Of a DNA stretch of 62,249 nt, positions 33,961 through 43,900 are shown piece after piece. The DNA is from Pseudobdellovibrionaceae bacterium (GTDB lineage Bacteria; Bdellovibrionota; Bdellovibrionia; Bdellovibrionales; Bdellovibrionaceae), in the NCBI GenBank assembly GCA_019637875.1, contig JAHBUW010000019.1:1-62249 (forward strand). The letters run 5' to 3'. The notes beneath the pieces were generated by a model. It was given only the letters and a program-made list of their open reading frames with translations. It searched no databases and was not told the DNA's origin. Made by a program: the position numbers and the translations under genes. Position 1 is the stretch's first letter; every line of letters starts with the position of its first letter.

Positions 33961-35832
33961 ATGAACGCAGCTTTGCGAGTTCTAGGGAATTTCCGCGTCA
34001 AACATCTGGTGATCCTGGTTTTGGGATTCTTCCTGGCCCGCCCGGTTTTGGCGGATGTTTACGATCTTCGTTGCGATAAAAACGCCGACGACAAGAAATT
34101 GCGTAACGAGCTCGTGAAGGCGATGAACATCGGTTCGTTCGCGGAAGGTCAGCGCAAGCTGGATCATCTGATGAATCGCCTGGGGCGCGGAACCCACGCC
34201 GACGGCGTTTTGAATCCGATCTCGCTCCGGGCGAAGTTCGAGGCGAAAGGGGGCGGGGGCGTGAAGGCGTTCGCGCTTTACCTGGCGGATCGAATCTGTC
34301 TGGAAGTCAATTATCCCCACGTCGGCTATGAGTCCCATACGCGCGCGTTCTTCGAAAATCACTGGCGGACCGCCGTGATGACGCGGGAACAGATCGTGGC
34401 GCATGACCGGGTGCTGGCCGATGACGTCGCGAAAGCGAAAACCGAAGAGGACAAACGAATCGCGCGCTCGGCGCGGACCGCCTTCCGCTCGCAGGTCGAG
34501 GATGGACTCAAAGCGCAGATTTTGATCCCCGCGATCGTGACCACGAACATCGGATTTCGCGAAAAGTTGAACGAGTTCTGGTTTAACCACTTCAACATCT
34601 ATTCGCACAAAACCAACGTTCAATCCGCGCCTTACTACCGGAAGCTTCGTCACTACCAAGGGTCGATGTTCCGCGATCTTTTGATTTCAAATGCGCAAGA
34701 TCCCGCGATGTTGATCTACCTGGATCTGCATACGTCGATTCGCGATCCGAAAGGCGGGGACGGCGGTCTGAACGAAAACTACGCCCGCGAGGTGATGGAG
34801 TTGCACACGCTCGGGGTCGGTCCTTCTTCGGGAGTTTACGAGCAAGCGGACGTGACCGCCGCGGCACGTATCCTGACCGGTTGGGGGCTCACGACCGTCA
34901 ATGGCGTGCGGACTTTTCAATTCAAAGGCGCGCTTCATGATCGCCAAGGCGCGGACAAAAAGACCGTTATGAAGGCGAAACACTACGTTCCTTACGATAA
35001 GAAGAATCCGGAAGTGCAGATCGCGGAAGGCTATTCGTTTTTCACGCAGCTTGCGCAACACCCCCGCACGAAGGGCAACATCTGCCGCAAACTGATCCGC
35101 CGTTTCGTCGGCGAAAACCTGAACAAACCCCTTTCGGGCGAGTCCGGAGTTTATAAGGACTGCGTCCAGGCGTGGGGTACGAACGGCAACTTGCGCGCGG
35201 TTTACGGCGCCATCGTCACCAGCAAAGACATGTGGGACATGAACAACTACCAGAAAGACATCAAAAACCCGCTGTCGATGTCGATTTCGTTCCTGCGCTT
35301 GATGGGCGTCCAGGCGTCGAACCTGGTTCCCGCAACGGTGAACGAAAACTGCGCGAAGATCGAAAAAACGCGCATCGCTTGTCACCCGATCGTGGCGGCC
35401 GTTCACAACGTGAATTCACTTCTGGGAATTCCGACCGGACTCACCGCACCCCCGATCGGCTACAGCGAGCGCGGCGCGGACTACGCGAACGCCAGCATGA
35501 CCATCGAGACCTTGAAATTCACTTACGCCCAAAGCCAGGTGCGCAACACGCTCTACAACCCCTTCAATTCGCAGCGGATCGGCGCGGCGGCCTTCGAGGC
35601 GTTGACGACGTCGCGGCTTTTGTTGCCCGGCGCGAAGCCCGCGGCGGATCTGAACCTGCTGGTGAATTCGTCTTTGCGACTGTATCCGCTGGACTGGCAA
35701 TCGCGTATCGGCGCGGCGCCGCTGCTCGAAGCCGTGCGCAACGAACCTTACATGACCAAAGAACGTCAGCCCCAACCTTTCCGCACCCTGGCGACTCGGG
35801 TGGGCGGATCACGACTGTTCCTCTACGAGTAA
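33961..35832 (+). CDS. DUF1800 domain-containing secreted protein
   Basis: This 623-residue protein has a Sec signal (hydrophobic core LVILVLGFFLARPVLA near 20-36). It carries the DUF1800 hallmarks: LNEFWFNHFNIYSHK near 203-217, LNENYAREVMELHTLGVG near 269-286, then VTAAARILTGWG, and a Cys-bearing segment GNICRKLIRRFVGENL. DUF1800 proteins of unknown biochemical role are regularly encoded beside DUF1501 proteins, as here. The 19-base gap to the next gene and its own Shine-Dalgarno sequence (GAAGGAG) indicate an operon. Both products are exported, so they likely act together in the periplasm or at the cell surface. Confidence 0.9.
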   Translation: MNAALRVLGNFRVKHLVILVLGFFLARPVLADVYDLRCDKNADDKKLRNELVKAMNIGSFAEGQRKLDHLMNRLGRGTHADGVLNPISLRAKFEAKGGGGVKAFALYLADRICLEVNYPHVGYESHTRAFFENHWRTAVMTREQIVAHDRVLADDVAKAKTEEDKRIARSARTAFRSQVEDGLKAQILIPAIVTTNIGFREKLNEFWFNHFNIYSHKTNVQSAPYYRKLRHYQGSMFRDLLISNAQDPAMLIYLDLHTSIRDPKGGDGGLNENYAREVMELHTLGVGPSSGVYEQADVTAAARILTGWGLTTVNGVRTFQFKGALHDRQGADKKTVMKAKHYVPYDKKNPEVQIAEGYSFFTQLAQHPRTKGNICRKLIRRFVGENLNKPLSGESGVYKDCVQAWGTNGNLRAVYGAIVTSKDMWDMNNYQKDIKNPLSMSISFLRLMGVQASNLVPATVNENCAKIEKTRIACHPIVAAVHNVNSLLGIPTGLTAPPIGYSERGADYANASMTIETLKFTYAQSQVRNTLYNPFNSQRIGAAAFEALTTSRLLLPGAKPAADLNLLVNSSLRLYPLDWQSRIGAAPLLEAVRNEPYMTKERQPQPFRTLATRVGGSRLFLYE

Positions 35833-35851
35833 TCAACGAAAGGACCGCAAC

Positions 35852-37219
35852 ATGTGTAACGACAAACGCCGTGACTTTTTGAAGATCTCTGGACAAACTG
35901 CGCTGCTCGCCGCGACCGCGCCGCTCTTGAATATGGGCTATATCTCGGCCGCGCAGGCGCAGGCCGCGAACAATCACATCCTGGTCTACGTGTTCTTGCG
36001 TGGCGGATGGGACGGTCTCAGTATCGTGGTGCCGACGAACGCGACCCGCGTGAAAGAGCTCAATGAGCTGCGTCCCAAGACCGGCCGCATCGCCATGGAT
36101 CAGAAGACCCTGTTGAAGCTGAAGGATGGCACGAAAGACTACGAATTCGGTCTGCATCCGCAGATGAAGGGGCTTCATGGCCTGTGGAAAGACGGGCAAG
36201 TCCTGTTCATTCACGGCGCGGGCGCGAAAAGCGGGAACCGTTCCCATTTCGAGCAGATGGCCTTGATCGAGACGGGCGTTGCGGCCGAAGGCGTGAACAC
36301 GCCCAAAGGCACGGGCTTTCTGAATCGCGCGCTGCTCGGGATTTCGCCCGCGGCGGTCATTCAGGGAGTGGCGGTTTCGTCACTGATCCCGACGTCGTTG
36401 AAGGGGTCGAAGCCCACGCTGGCGTCGACGAACTTCCAGAATTACTTCAAGCAGACCGACGCTTCGAAACAGCTGCGCGATATCGCCTCGACGAATATTC
36501 AAGGCTCGCGCGACGCCCTTCAGGGGCGCATTCAAGATCACTTGCTGGGGACCGCGCCCGCGAATCCCGGCTCGGCCGATAAACAACTGACCGGTGCGGG
36601 TCGTAACGGCATCCGCAGCTTGGATCTGGTTGAAGGGATCGTGCAACAATCGGCGGGCGAGTACGTCGGCGGGGCCGGCGCGCTTTTCGCGCAGGCCGAA
36701 CGCGTGATCAAAGCCCAGAAGGGTAAAACGGGCGATCAGGCCGTCCGCACGGTGACCATCGACATCGGCGGTTGGGATTCGCACTTCGATCAGCGCCAAA
36801 TGCTCGAAAACTCCGTCGCGGGTTTGGACGCGGCCCTTTCGCAGTTCGCGAAAGCGGTTCTTCCGGGCGGCAACGTCACGATCGTGGTGCAAAGTGAATT
36901 CGGTCGCACGGCTCGTGAAAACGGCACCGGTGGTACCGATCACGGACGCGGCACGGTCATGATGGTCTTGGCCAAGAAGGGTGAGCTCGCGAAGAAGGTT
37001 TTGACGAAAAACTTCTCGCTCGCGAAGTCGGCGCTCGATTCCGGTCGCGACGTGAAAGTGAACATCGATTTCCGCGAGATTTTCGCCGAGATCCTGACGA
37101 AACGAATGGGCGTGCCGAAGAAACTGATCAATCAATCGCTGGTCGTGAGCGGAAAGACCTACGAGCCCATCTTCCCCGGTTACGCGGGGAACGAACACAA
37201 GATTTTCAAGGGCGCTTAA
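35852..37219 (+). CDS. DUF1501 domain-containing Tat-exported protein
   Basis: This 455-residue protein has a twin-arginine signal: KRRDFLKISG followed by a weakly hydrophobic stretch and Ala-Gln-Ala cleavage near residue 33. The DUF1501 fold is alkaline-phosphatase/sulfatase-like. Its features here are VYVFLRGGWDGLSIVVP near the N-terminus, HFEQMALIETG, GGWDSHFDQRQ and SEFGRTARENGTGGTDHGRG; the Asp and His residues are consistent with a metal site. The activity is not established for the family. Tat export implies folding in the cytoplasm, perhaps with a metal cofactor, in contrast to the Sec-exported partner. AAAGGA lies 8 bases before the ATG. Confidence 0.92.
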   Translation: MCNDKRRDFLKISGQTALLAATAPLLNMGYISAAQAQAANNHILVYVFLRGGWDGLSIVVPTNATRVKELNELRPKTGRIAMDQKTLLKLKDGTKDYEFGLHPQMKGLHGLWKDGQVLFIHGAGAKSGNRSHFEQMALIETGVAAEGVNTPKGTGFLNRALLGISPAAVIQGVAVSSLIPTSLKGSKPTLASTNFQNYFKQTDASKQLRDIASTNIQGSRDALQGRIQDHLLGTAPANPGSADKQLTGAGRNGIRSLDLVEGIVQQSAGEYVGGAGALFAQAERVIKAQKGKTGDQAVRTVTIDIGGWDSHFDQRQMLENSVAGLDAALSQFAKAVLPGGNVTIVVQSEFGRTARENGTGGTDHGRGTVMMVLAKKGELAKKVLTKNFSLAKSALDSGRDVKVNIDFREIFAEILTKRMGVPKKLINQSLVVSGKTYEPIFPGYAGNEHKIFKGA

Positions 37220-37227
37220 AGAACGCC

Positions 37228-37851
37228 CTAACGGGTCCCCAAGGCTTTAGATTCCGCTTCCGTCGCGGCAGGCTCGGTCGCGGTGCGTGTCCGATCCGCG
37301 GCGGGCGGGGTCACTCCCGCCTTGCCCCACTGGCGGGTGCCTTCGGGCATGAAGCCCGAAATGATCTCTTGGATGCGGAAGAAGGGGAACCACGTTCCGT
37401 TATACTTCATCCGGATTTGCTGATTGGAAAGCACCATGATCGGGATCTCTTGCCCGTTCATGTGAATCACCATCCCGCCCTCGGATTTACAAACCTTCAC
37501 CAAGTGCGCCTTGCTGGTTTCGGCGTCGCCGACGTCGTTCGTGATGTCGGTTTGGATGCGGATTTCCTTTTTGTTCGCGTTGAACAGAAAAACCCGCGCC
37601 GAACGGTCGTGGGGCCGCGCCTTGTAGTCTTTGTAAGGCGTGCTCGAGACGATGCCTTCGAAGTTCTTCAAGATACGCATTTCGATCGGAAAAAGCTTAC
37701 GGAGTTCGGGTTGGGTGGTGGCGCAGTCGCCGACCTTGCCCGTGATTTCGGGCTTCACTTCCCCGGACGGAGCGGTGGCGGTCTCGGCCACGACCTTCAA
37801 ACCCACGGCCAAAGCCAGAAAGAAACCGATAAGCGCGGGCACGTACTTCAT
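37228..37851 (-). CDS. Secreted protein of unknown function
   Basis: This 207-residue protein has a Sec signal (VPALIGFFLALAVGLKVVAE, cleavage near 23). The mature part has two Cys residues (GDCATT and KVCKSEG), a beta-rich middle (ARVFLFNANKKEIRIQTDI and GMVIHMNGQEIPIMVLSN) and a disordered Ala/Thr/Arg tail. No family was recognised. Its ATG overlaps the last four bases of the upstream gene (ATGA), so it is translationally coupled to the beta-helix protein. A role in the same envelope process is likely. It converges on the DUF1501 gene 9 bases away. Confidence 0.7.
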   Translation of the reverse strand: MKYVPALIGFFLALAVGLKVVAETATAPSGEVKPEITGKVGDCATTQPELRKLFPIEMRILKNFEGIVSSTPYKDYKARPHDRSARVFLFNANKKEIRIQTDITNDVGDAETSKAHLVKVCKSEGGMVIHMNGQEIPIMVLSNQQIRMKYNGTWFPFFRIQEIISGFMPEGTRQWGKAGVTPPAADRTRTATEPAATEAESKALGTR

Positions 37852-39200
37852 TCGTTCTCCTCATGCAGAGCGGGAAGGCGGGGCGGTTCGGTCGGGCCTT
37901 CGTGAATTCCGCAACCATCTTTCGCGAGCGTCAGTTTGGCGACGACTTGGTTGTTGGATTTGTTGTTGGTCATTTCGGTTTGCGTTTGCAAAAAGCAGTA
38001 TTGATAGGCGTTCTTCGCGACCGTCTGCGTGACGTTCCCCGAAAGCACCGTGCCGTCGATGGGACGACGCAAGTCCCGGGGGCGTCCGAAGCGGTGCCCG
38101 ACCAGCACCGCGACGCCGGTTTTGCTCGAGACCTTGAACTTATTGTCGACGACGCGATTTTTGTCGTCTTCCAGGCGAACGCCGATCTGATCGTCGGTGA
38201 ACGTGTTTTTCTCGATCACGTTTTCGCGCGCGAAGTCTTCCACGATATCCCAAGACGAGTCGTCGAAGGTTTTTTGCGTCGAGCACGACAGGAGCTGCTG
38301 GTTCATGGACTGGCGCGAGCCGATCCACGCGCCGATTTTTTCATTTTTGAAGTGATTCGCGCGGATGACATTCTGGTTCGATTGCGTGGCGGGGCGGGGA
38401 AGCCCGTACTCGCCGCAGTTGTGAAACAGCGAAACGCCCGACATTCCGTTGTTCTCGAAAAGGTTGGCGATGATCTGATTCTCGGGTGCCGAGTCCAATG
38501 TCATCCCGTCCTGGTGGGGCATGAAGGTCGCGGCGCCGTTGCCGACCACGCGGGAAAGGGTGACCGTGTTTTTCGTGGCACCGGGCGAAAAGAAAATGCC
38601 GGATGCCTGGGAGCTGCTGACGTCGACTTTACGTAGCGTCGCGCCCCGCACGCCGGTTCCCAAGAAAACTCCGTAGGCCCGTGCGCCCACGGACTTTGAA
38701 TCCTCGATGGTCAGCGAAGTCAAATTTTCGGGCTTGGGGTGTTCGATCCCGTAGTTGCGCTCAAAACCTTCCACGACGCAGTTTTTCACGCTGACGTTCG
38801 CCAAATCATCGGGCGCATTGGGGCCGCCGATCAAAATTCCGTACAGATTTTTGAGCGGGCGCGGAAGCTTGGCGTCCGCGGCGGCGTCTTCTTCGGTGGT
38901 GGGGGTCGGCGGTAGCAGTTTTTCGAAGGATTTGTCTTCATCGACTTGCGAGCCGACCAAGCGGGCCCCTTGGCAATCCAAAGAAGCGCCGGCTTTGACG
39001 AGCACGAAGTGCGCGCGGTAGGCGCAGTCTTTGCCCGCGGGATTTTTCGTCTGGAGTCGCGTGGGTTCTTTGATCTCGACGACCTGATAGTGGTTGTCGG
39101 TCTGCTCTTCCCCGCAGGGAATTTCCGCGGGCGGAAGCGCGGCGAATGAAACGGCGTGGAAGACGACGGCAATCGAAGAGACTGTCAAAAATGTTTTCAC
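37848..39200 (-). CDS. Secreted right-handed beta-helix protein
   Basis: This 450-residue protein has a signal peptide ending near Ser-Phe-Ala-Ala. The body (about 60-400) shows recurring short strands with Asn and Gly at regular spacing of about 22-25 residues (VSVKNCVVEGF, LTIEDSKSVGARAYGVFLG, NQIIANLFENNGMSGVSLF, NVIRANHFKNEKIGAWIG), the pattern of pectate-lyase-like or NosD-type PbH1 beta-helices. Such folds usually bind or cleave polysaccharides. No lyase catalytic triad was clear. The last four bases overlap the start of a second secreted gene. It may act on a surface or prey glycan, which is inference. Confidence 0.8.
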   Translation of the reverse strand: MKTFLTVSSIAVVFHAVSFAALPPAEIPCGEEQTDNHYQVVEIKEPTRLQTKNPAGKDCAYRAHFVLVKAGASLDCQGARLVGSQVDEDKSFEKLLPPTPTTEEDAAADAKLPRPLKNLYGILIGGPNAPDDLANVSVKNCVVEGFERNYGIEHPKPENLTSLTIEDSKSVGARAYGVFLGTGVRGATLRKVDVSSSQASGIFFSPGATKNTVTLSRVVGNGAATFMPHQDGMTLDSAPENQIIANLFENNGMSGVSLFHNCGEYGLPRPATQSNQNVIRANHFKNEKIGAWIGSRQSMNQQLLSCSTQKTFDDSSWDIVEDFARENVIEKNTFTDDQIGVRLEDDKNRVVDNKFKVSSKTGVAVLVGHRFGRPRDLRRPIDGTVLSGNVTQTVAKNAYQYCFLQTQTEMTNNKSNNQVVAKLTLAKDGCGIHEGPTEPPRLPALHEENE

Positions 39201-39377
39201 CTCTATAGATTAGCGAAGGCGGCGCGCTCCCGCCATGGGACGTAGGTCCAGGACTCGCCTCCGTTTTTCGGCTCTTGTCTGCGGAATGATCAGGGCCCGC
39301 GCCAGGGGCGGAATTGAATGGGGTTTGGCCCTGGCAGAGTTGGTGCAAGACTCGCGGGACCGGAAGGAGCCCTCAAC

Positions 39378-39920
39378 ATGAAAACACTTCGGGCGTGGAC
39401 TCTAAATCTTGTGTTAATCCTTCTTGGCGCCTCTTTGGGGATGACCGCTTTCGCCGGCGACGATCGTTTGTCCATCGAACCCCATCTGGTGCTGCCGCTC
39501 GAAACGGAGATCACCGAGACCCAAGCGAAATGCCTGAGTCTGATTGAAGGCGCGGAGATTCGTTTTTGTGCCGGTGAAACGACCGACGACGGAGACGCGC
39601 GCATGGAGATCTTTCTGCGCAAGGATTACCGCGGTGAATTCGGCGTGCGCGACGATCGCGGCTCGATGCTGGAGTCGGCGTACGGCCGCTTGGTGAATGC
39701 CTGCGGAGTGAAGATCGATCTGACCCTCGAAGAGTTTCGCGACATCGTCGGGACTCCGCTCAAATCCCTGGGGACGGAGAGTTTGAAAGATAAGGCCATG
39801 TCGGTTCTCGACATCACCAGTCTTTACTATTTTGACATGGGAATTCGGGACTATTTGCAGTCCGGTCTCAAGTTACCGACCCGTTCGCGTTGCCAAAACA
39901 AAGTGTTCCTGGGCATGTGA
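39378..39920 (+). CDS. Small secreted protein, coupled to SGNH hydrolase
   Basis: This 180-residue protein starts at ATG 39378 with GGAAGGAG upstream. It has a signal (LNLVLILLGASLGMTAFA). The mature part contains Cys residues (KCLSLIEGAEIRFC and NACGVKI), then helical segments (SLKDKAMSVLDITSLYYFDM). No known domain was found. Its stop codon (TGA) shares one base with the start of the SGNH hydrolase gene, so it is translationally coupled and probably assists the same process. Confidence 0.7.
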   Translation: MKTLRAWTLNLVLILLGASLGMTAFAGDDRLSIEPHLVLPLETEITETQAKCLSLIEGAEIRFCAGETTDDGDARMEIFLRKDYRGEFGVRDDRGSMLESAYGRLVNACGVKIDLTLEEFRDIVGTPLKSLGTESLKDKAMSVLDITSLYYFDMGIRDYLQSGLKLPTRSRCQNKVFLGM

Positions 39921-40948
39921 TGAAGACGTTGTGGTTGAGCGCGTTGGCGCTGACATTGGTGGCGGGCCCTCTTCACGCGCGGGATGCGCGTTTCGATCAA
40001 CTCAAAAAAGACCTGCACATCACGCTCGCCGTGCCCCCGCAGTCGGTGCAATCCGTGATCGGCTTGGCCGGAGACAGTTTGGCGATCGGCTCCAGCGCCG
40101 CTTTGCGCGGGGGGCACGACTCCAAAATCGCGCCCCAACGGATTTTCGACACGCCCCGGAGCGCCCAGTTCGGCTTTTCGCGTGCGCTCACGCAAATGGG
40201 GATGGCCGGAATCGATTGCGAGGAATGCACATTCGGGTATCGCTGGGCGCGGGCCCGGGCGTTTCCTCGTGAAAATATCTTTTTTGCCGCCCAAGGGGGC
40301 GCGCGCGTGGACGCCCTGGGCGAGCAGCTCGACCGGCTGGCGCTCCCGTTGGGGACGCTCCCGTCATTGATCCTGGTGTCCTTTACGGGCAATGACATTT
40401 GTTCCGTCCGCAACTTGACGCCGGATGGACGTGCGCTGTCGGAAGAAGGACTTCGCAAAAGCGACGAGGTGCGGGACACCTTGGTGCGTGAGCTGCGCTC
40501 GGGCATCGAACGAAATTCCGCCGAGGGCGCGCGGATCGTGATTCTGGGCGCGGCACCGGTTCTGGAGCTTTTGACGAATCCTTCGATTTTGAACCACGAG
40601 ACGCCGGTGGCCGGCAAAGACGAGGCGGGGCGGGGGCGGACCTGCCGTGAGCTGCGGACGGGCGCTTTCCCGCTGCTGAATCAAATGTGTCCGCTGATCC
40701 TGAATACCCGGCCCGAGGACCGCGCCAAACTCGCTTTGATCGGTGAGCTGTACGCGGCGGTGGTCGCCGGCCAGAAGGCCGCGGTCGACGTGCTACGTGC
40801 CGAGTTCGCGGCCCGCGGGGTGACGTTGGAATTTAACGATTCTTTTCGCGACGTGAAATTCGCGGAAGGGGACGTCTCGGACGACTGCTTCCACCCCTCC
40901 GCAGAGGGACACCGCCGCCTTTTTGAAATGTTGAAGCTTGATTACTGA
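39920..40948 (+). CDS. Secreted SGNH/GDSL hydrolase
   Basis: This 342-residue protein starts at ATG 39920. A signal peptide ends at Leu-His-Ala (residues 18-20). The SGNH blocks are visible: block I GLAGDSLAIG (nucleophile Ser53), block III FTGNDIC, and block V DDCFHPSAEGH carrying the catalytic Asp and His. The block II Gly is in AAQGGARV. These enzymes are esterases or lipases acting on acyl or acetyl groups, including those of peptidoglycan and surface polysaccharides; the substrate is unknown. It overlaps the end of the giant fibre gene on the opposite strand by 7 bases. Translation is coupled to the small secreted protein upstream. Confidence 0.9.
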   Translation: MKTLWLSALALTLVAGPLHARDARFDQLKKDLHITLAVPPQSVQSVIGLAGDSLAIGSSAALRGGHDSKIAPQRIFDTPRSAQFGFSRALTQMGMAGIDCEECTFGYRWARARAFPRENIFFAAQGGARVDALGEQLDRLALPLGTLPSLILVSFTGNDICSVRNLTPDGRALSEEGLRKSDEVRDTLVRELRSGIERNSAEGARIVILGAAPVLELLTNPSILNHETPVAGKDEAGRGRTCRELRTGAFPLLNQMCPLILNTRPEDRAKLALIGELYAAVVAGQKAAVDVLRAEFAARGVTLEFNDSFRDVKFAEGDVSDDCFHPSAEGHRRLFEMLKLDY

Positions 40949-43900
40949 CCGGCGGGTTTGCGTTTTTGCATTTCGATCAGCAGCTTGACCTGCTCGGCGA
41001 GCTCGCGGTTCTGCTCTTCCAGACGGTCCATACGCGATTTCAGATCTTGGTTCTCTTGTTTGAGCGCGTTGACATCTTCTTTCACGACCGTGACTTCTTG
41101 ATCCAGCTCTTGGATCGCCTTCAAGCTCCAGGGGATCAGGCCGACGTAGTTCACGCCCAACATATCGTTGTTCGGACTGATGCGACGAACCAGCTGGGGC
41201 ACGATCTCTTGGACTTTTTGGGCGATCAAACCGAACTCGACTTTTTTGTCGGGATCGTTTTTCATCGTGTACGAATAAACGGGTAGGGCGCGGACGATGC
41301 GCAGACCGTCTTTCAGGGGCGTGATATTTTCCTTCAGGCGCCAGTCGGAAACGTCGGTGATGGTACCGGTGTACTGGATGTCGCCCACGACATCGAGGGT
41401 CGCGCCGGGAGACTGGGTTCCGATACCGACGTTGCCGCTCGCGGAGTCAATGACGAAGGGAACCGACCAACTCGAGCCGTTGTAGTATTGGAACTGCAGA
41501 TCATTGCGGATGCTCGAGTTCGCGTGGTTGTTGCCGGCGGCCTCAATGCCCCAACCGTGCGTGTTCGCCGAGCCCAAGAGATTGTGACCGTTACGGGTCG
41601 TCAGAAACAGGCTGGCCCAGGCCGCCGAAGAGGTGCCGTTCAACCCGAGTTGGATATTCGAGTTGCTCGAGGCGTTCGGTGCCAGAGCATGGATCGTCGT
41701 GAGGGGGCTGTTCGTTCCAAAACCGACGTTGTTGTTGCTCGCGATGGTCATGGCGACGGTGTCTTCGATGGCGAACTGGATTTTGCCCGAGTTGTCATCG
41801 GTATCCGAGTTCAGCACCAACGCATTGTCGAGTACGCCCGAGATCGTGCGGTTGAAGACCTGACTCGAGGTGCCCGCAAGGCCGAGAAGTCCGGTGACGG
41901 TGTTGGTGTCCTGTCCCAGGAACAGCATCGGATTGTGATTTTCATTCGTGTTCGTCGGATCGGCGACGATCGCGAGCATGGCATCCCCGGTTTCGGTTTT
42001 CACGGCGAGATTCGCGTCGGAAACGTAAGCATCGGACTCCGATCCCACGACGAGGTCGTTCTTGTACCAAGAGTAGCCGTCCGCGTTCAAAACGACGTTA
42101 TAAAGCGGGGAGCCGTCGGTGGAGTCTTTGCTGTGAACGGCCAGCCACGAGGTGTGACCGGGACCGTCGACGGTCATGACGGGACGGCCCGGCGAACGGA
42201 CTTCCATTCCGACCGCGGCCTGCGCGGAACGGTAGATCAGCTTTTGCCCGCCGCCGGCAGAGGTCGCGTACAGGTATCCACCATCGTCTGCGGCCGCGTT
42301 CGCGCGGAAGTTCAAAGATCCCCGCAGGCGCTGGTCGCCGAAGACATCCAGCTGGGCGCCCGGATTCACGCCCGCGGTGCCCGCGATCGCGACCCATACG
42401 TTCGGATCGGTTTTGATGTCGACGCCGTTCGGAGTGAATTTCCATTGTGCGGCGGCTCCGGACACGCCCGTGGTGCCCAGGGTGAAGTCCTGCCAGCTGC
42501 CCGCTTGGAAACCCTCGAATTTCGAGTTCGTGGTGTTGTACCGGATCATCCCGTTGATTCCCGTCGGGCGGGCGGCATTGTTCGCGGCCGGAATCACGAG
42601 CGCGCTGTTCGAAGACGTCGTACCAACCAAATGCAAGATCCCCGAAGGCGCACTCGTGCCGATTCCGACGCGACCATCGGACCCGATGGTCATGCGGTCC
42701 ACGGTGGCCGTGGCGTTGGTCGGAGTGGTACCGAAGATGAGGCGTCCGGGAGTGCTCGATGAGGTGTGATCGATGGTCGTCGTCGAGTAAACGCTCGCGC
42801 TGGTTCCCCAAGTGGTGCCGGTCGCCCAGCCGTTGAAGGTGAGGGCGCCGATGTACTGGCTTCCCAGCAGGCGGCCGGGCGCGCTGGCGGTCCCGTTGGC
42901 GTTGTCCAGCGCGAAAATCGAGTGACCCGAGGTTTGTCCGTTCAAATGGTTGCGGGCGACGATCGCCGGCCAGCGACCACTCGAAGAGGTTGTGTTCCGG
43001 ACCATCAGCTCGAGGCTTTCATTGTTCCCCTCGACGTGGAATTTGGCGACGGGGCTGGTCGTTCCGATTCCGACGCTTCCGTTGAAATAGTTCCGATCGT
43101 TCGCACCGGTTTGGTAGATGCCGAACTGGTTGCCCGCGCCCGCCAGATCCTCGATGTAAAGCCCGTAAGAGTGGTTCAGGCCGGTATTGTTTCCACTGTT
43201 TCCGACGTGGAAGCCGATGTACTCCGTCGTGGTGCCGGCGTTGAGAGCCGGGTAGGCCGAGAAGCCGGTGACGCGGTCAACTGTGCCCGAGCCATTCACG
43301 AAAGTGACCGCTTGGGCGCCGATCAGACCGGACAAGGAGCCGGTTCCGGATTTGCTGGCCTCATGGAGGGTCGCGATGATTTCGCCGACGTTCCGGTTGT
43401 TGTTATTGTAGGTTTCAACGAAATGACCGATGAATTGCGCGCTCGCGGCGTTCGCGGTCGGGTTATACTCGGCGGTGGTCCGGAAGCTGTCGCCCCAGTT
43501 CGAGAACACATCCGTTCGCAGCGCGGAGAAGCGAGTGTTTTCGTTGCCGACGAAACCGAGCGGGCCGTAGGTCATGCGACCGTTATTGCTGAAGTTCATG
43601 CGTGTGGTCCCATTGGTACGGATCGCGAGAGGATGGTTATCGTTCGTACCGAGCGTTCCGGTCTGGCCGAACGAGTTTCCACCTTGAGCCCAGTTCAGTG
43701 AACCGCCGGAATTTGTGATCCATCCCAGATTGCCCGCGCCATCGGTCATCAGGAGCTGCCCGGATGTTCCGGTCGCGGCGGGCAGGGTGAGGGTGTAGTT
43801 CGCGGCCATGGCGTCCGCCGCGCGGAGCGAAACGCCGTTCGTACCATTGGCGGCGAGTTCGCGCAGTTGCAAGCGACCCGAGTTGCCGGCGCCAGCCGCG

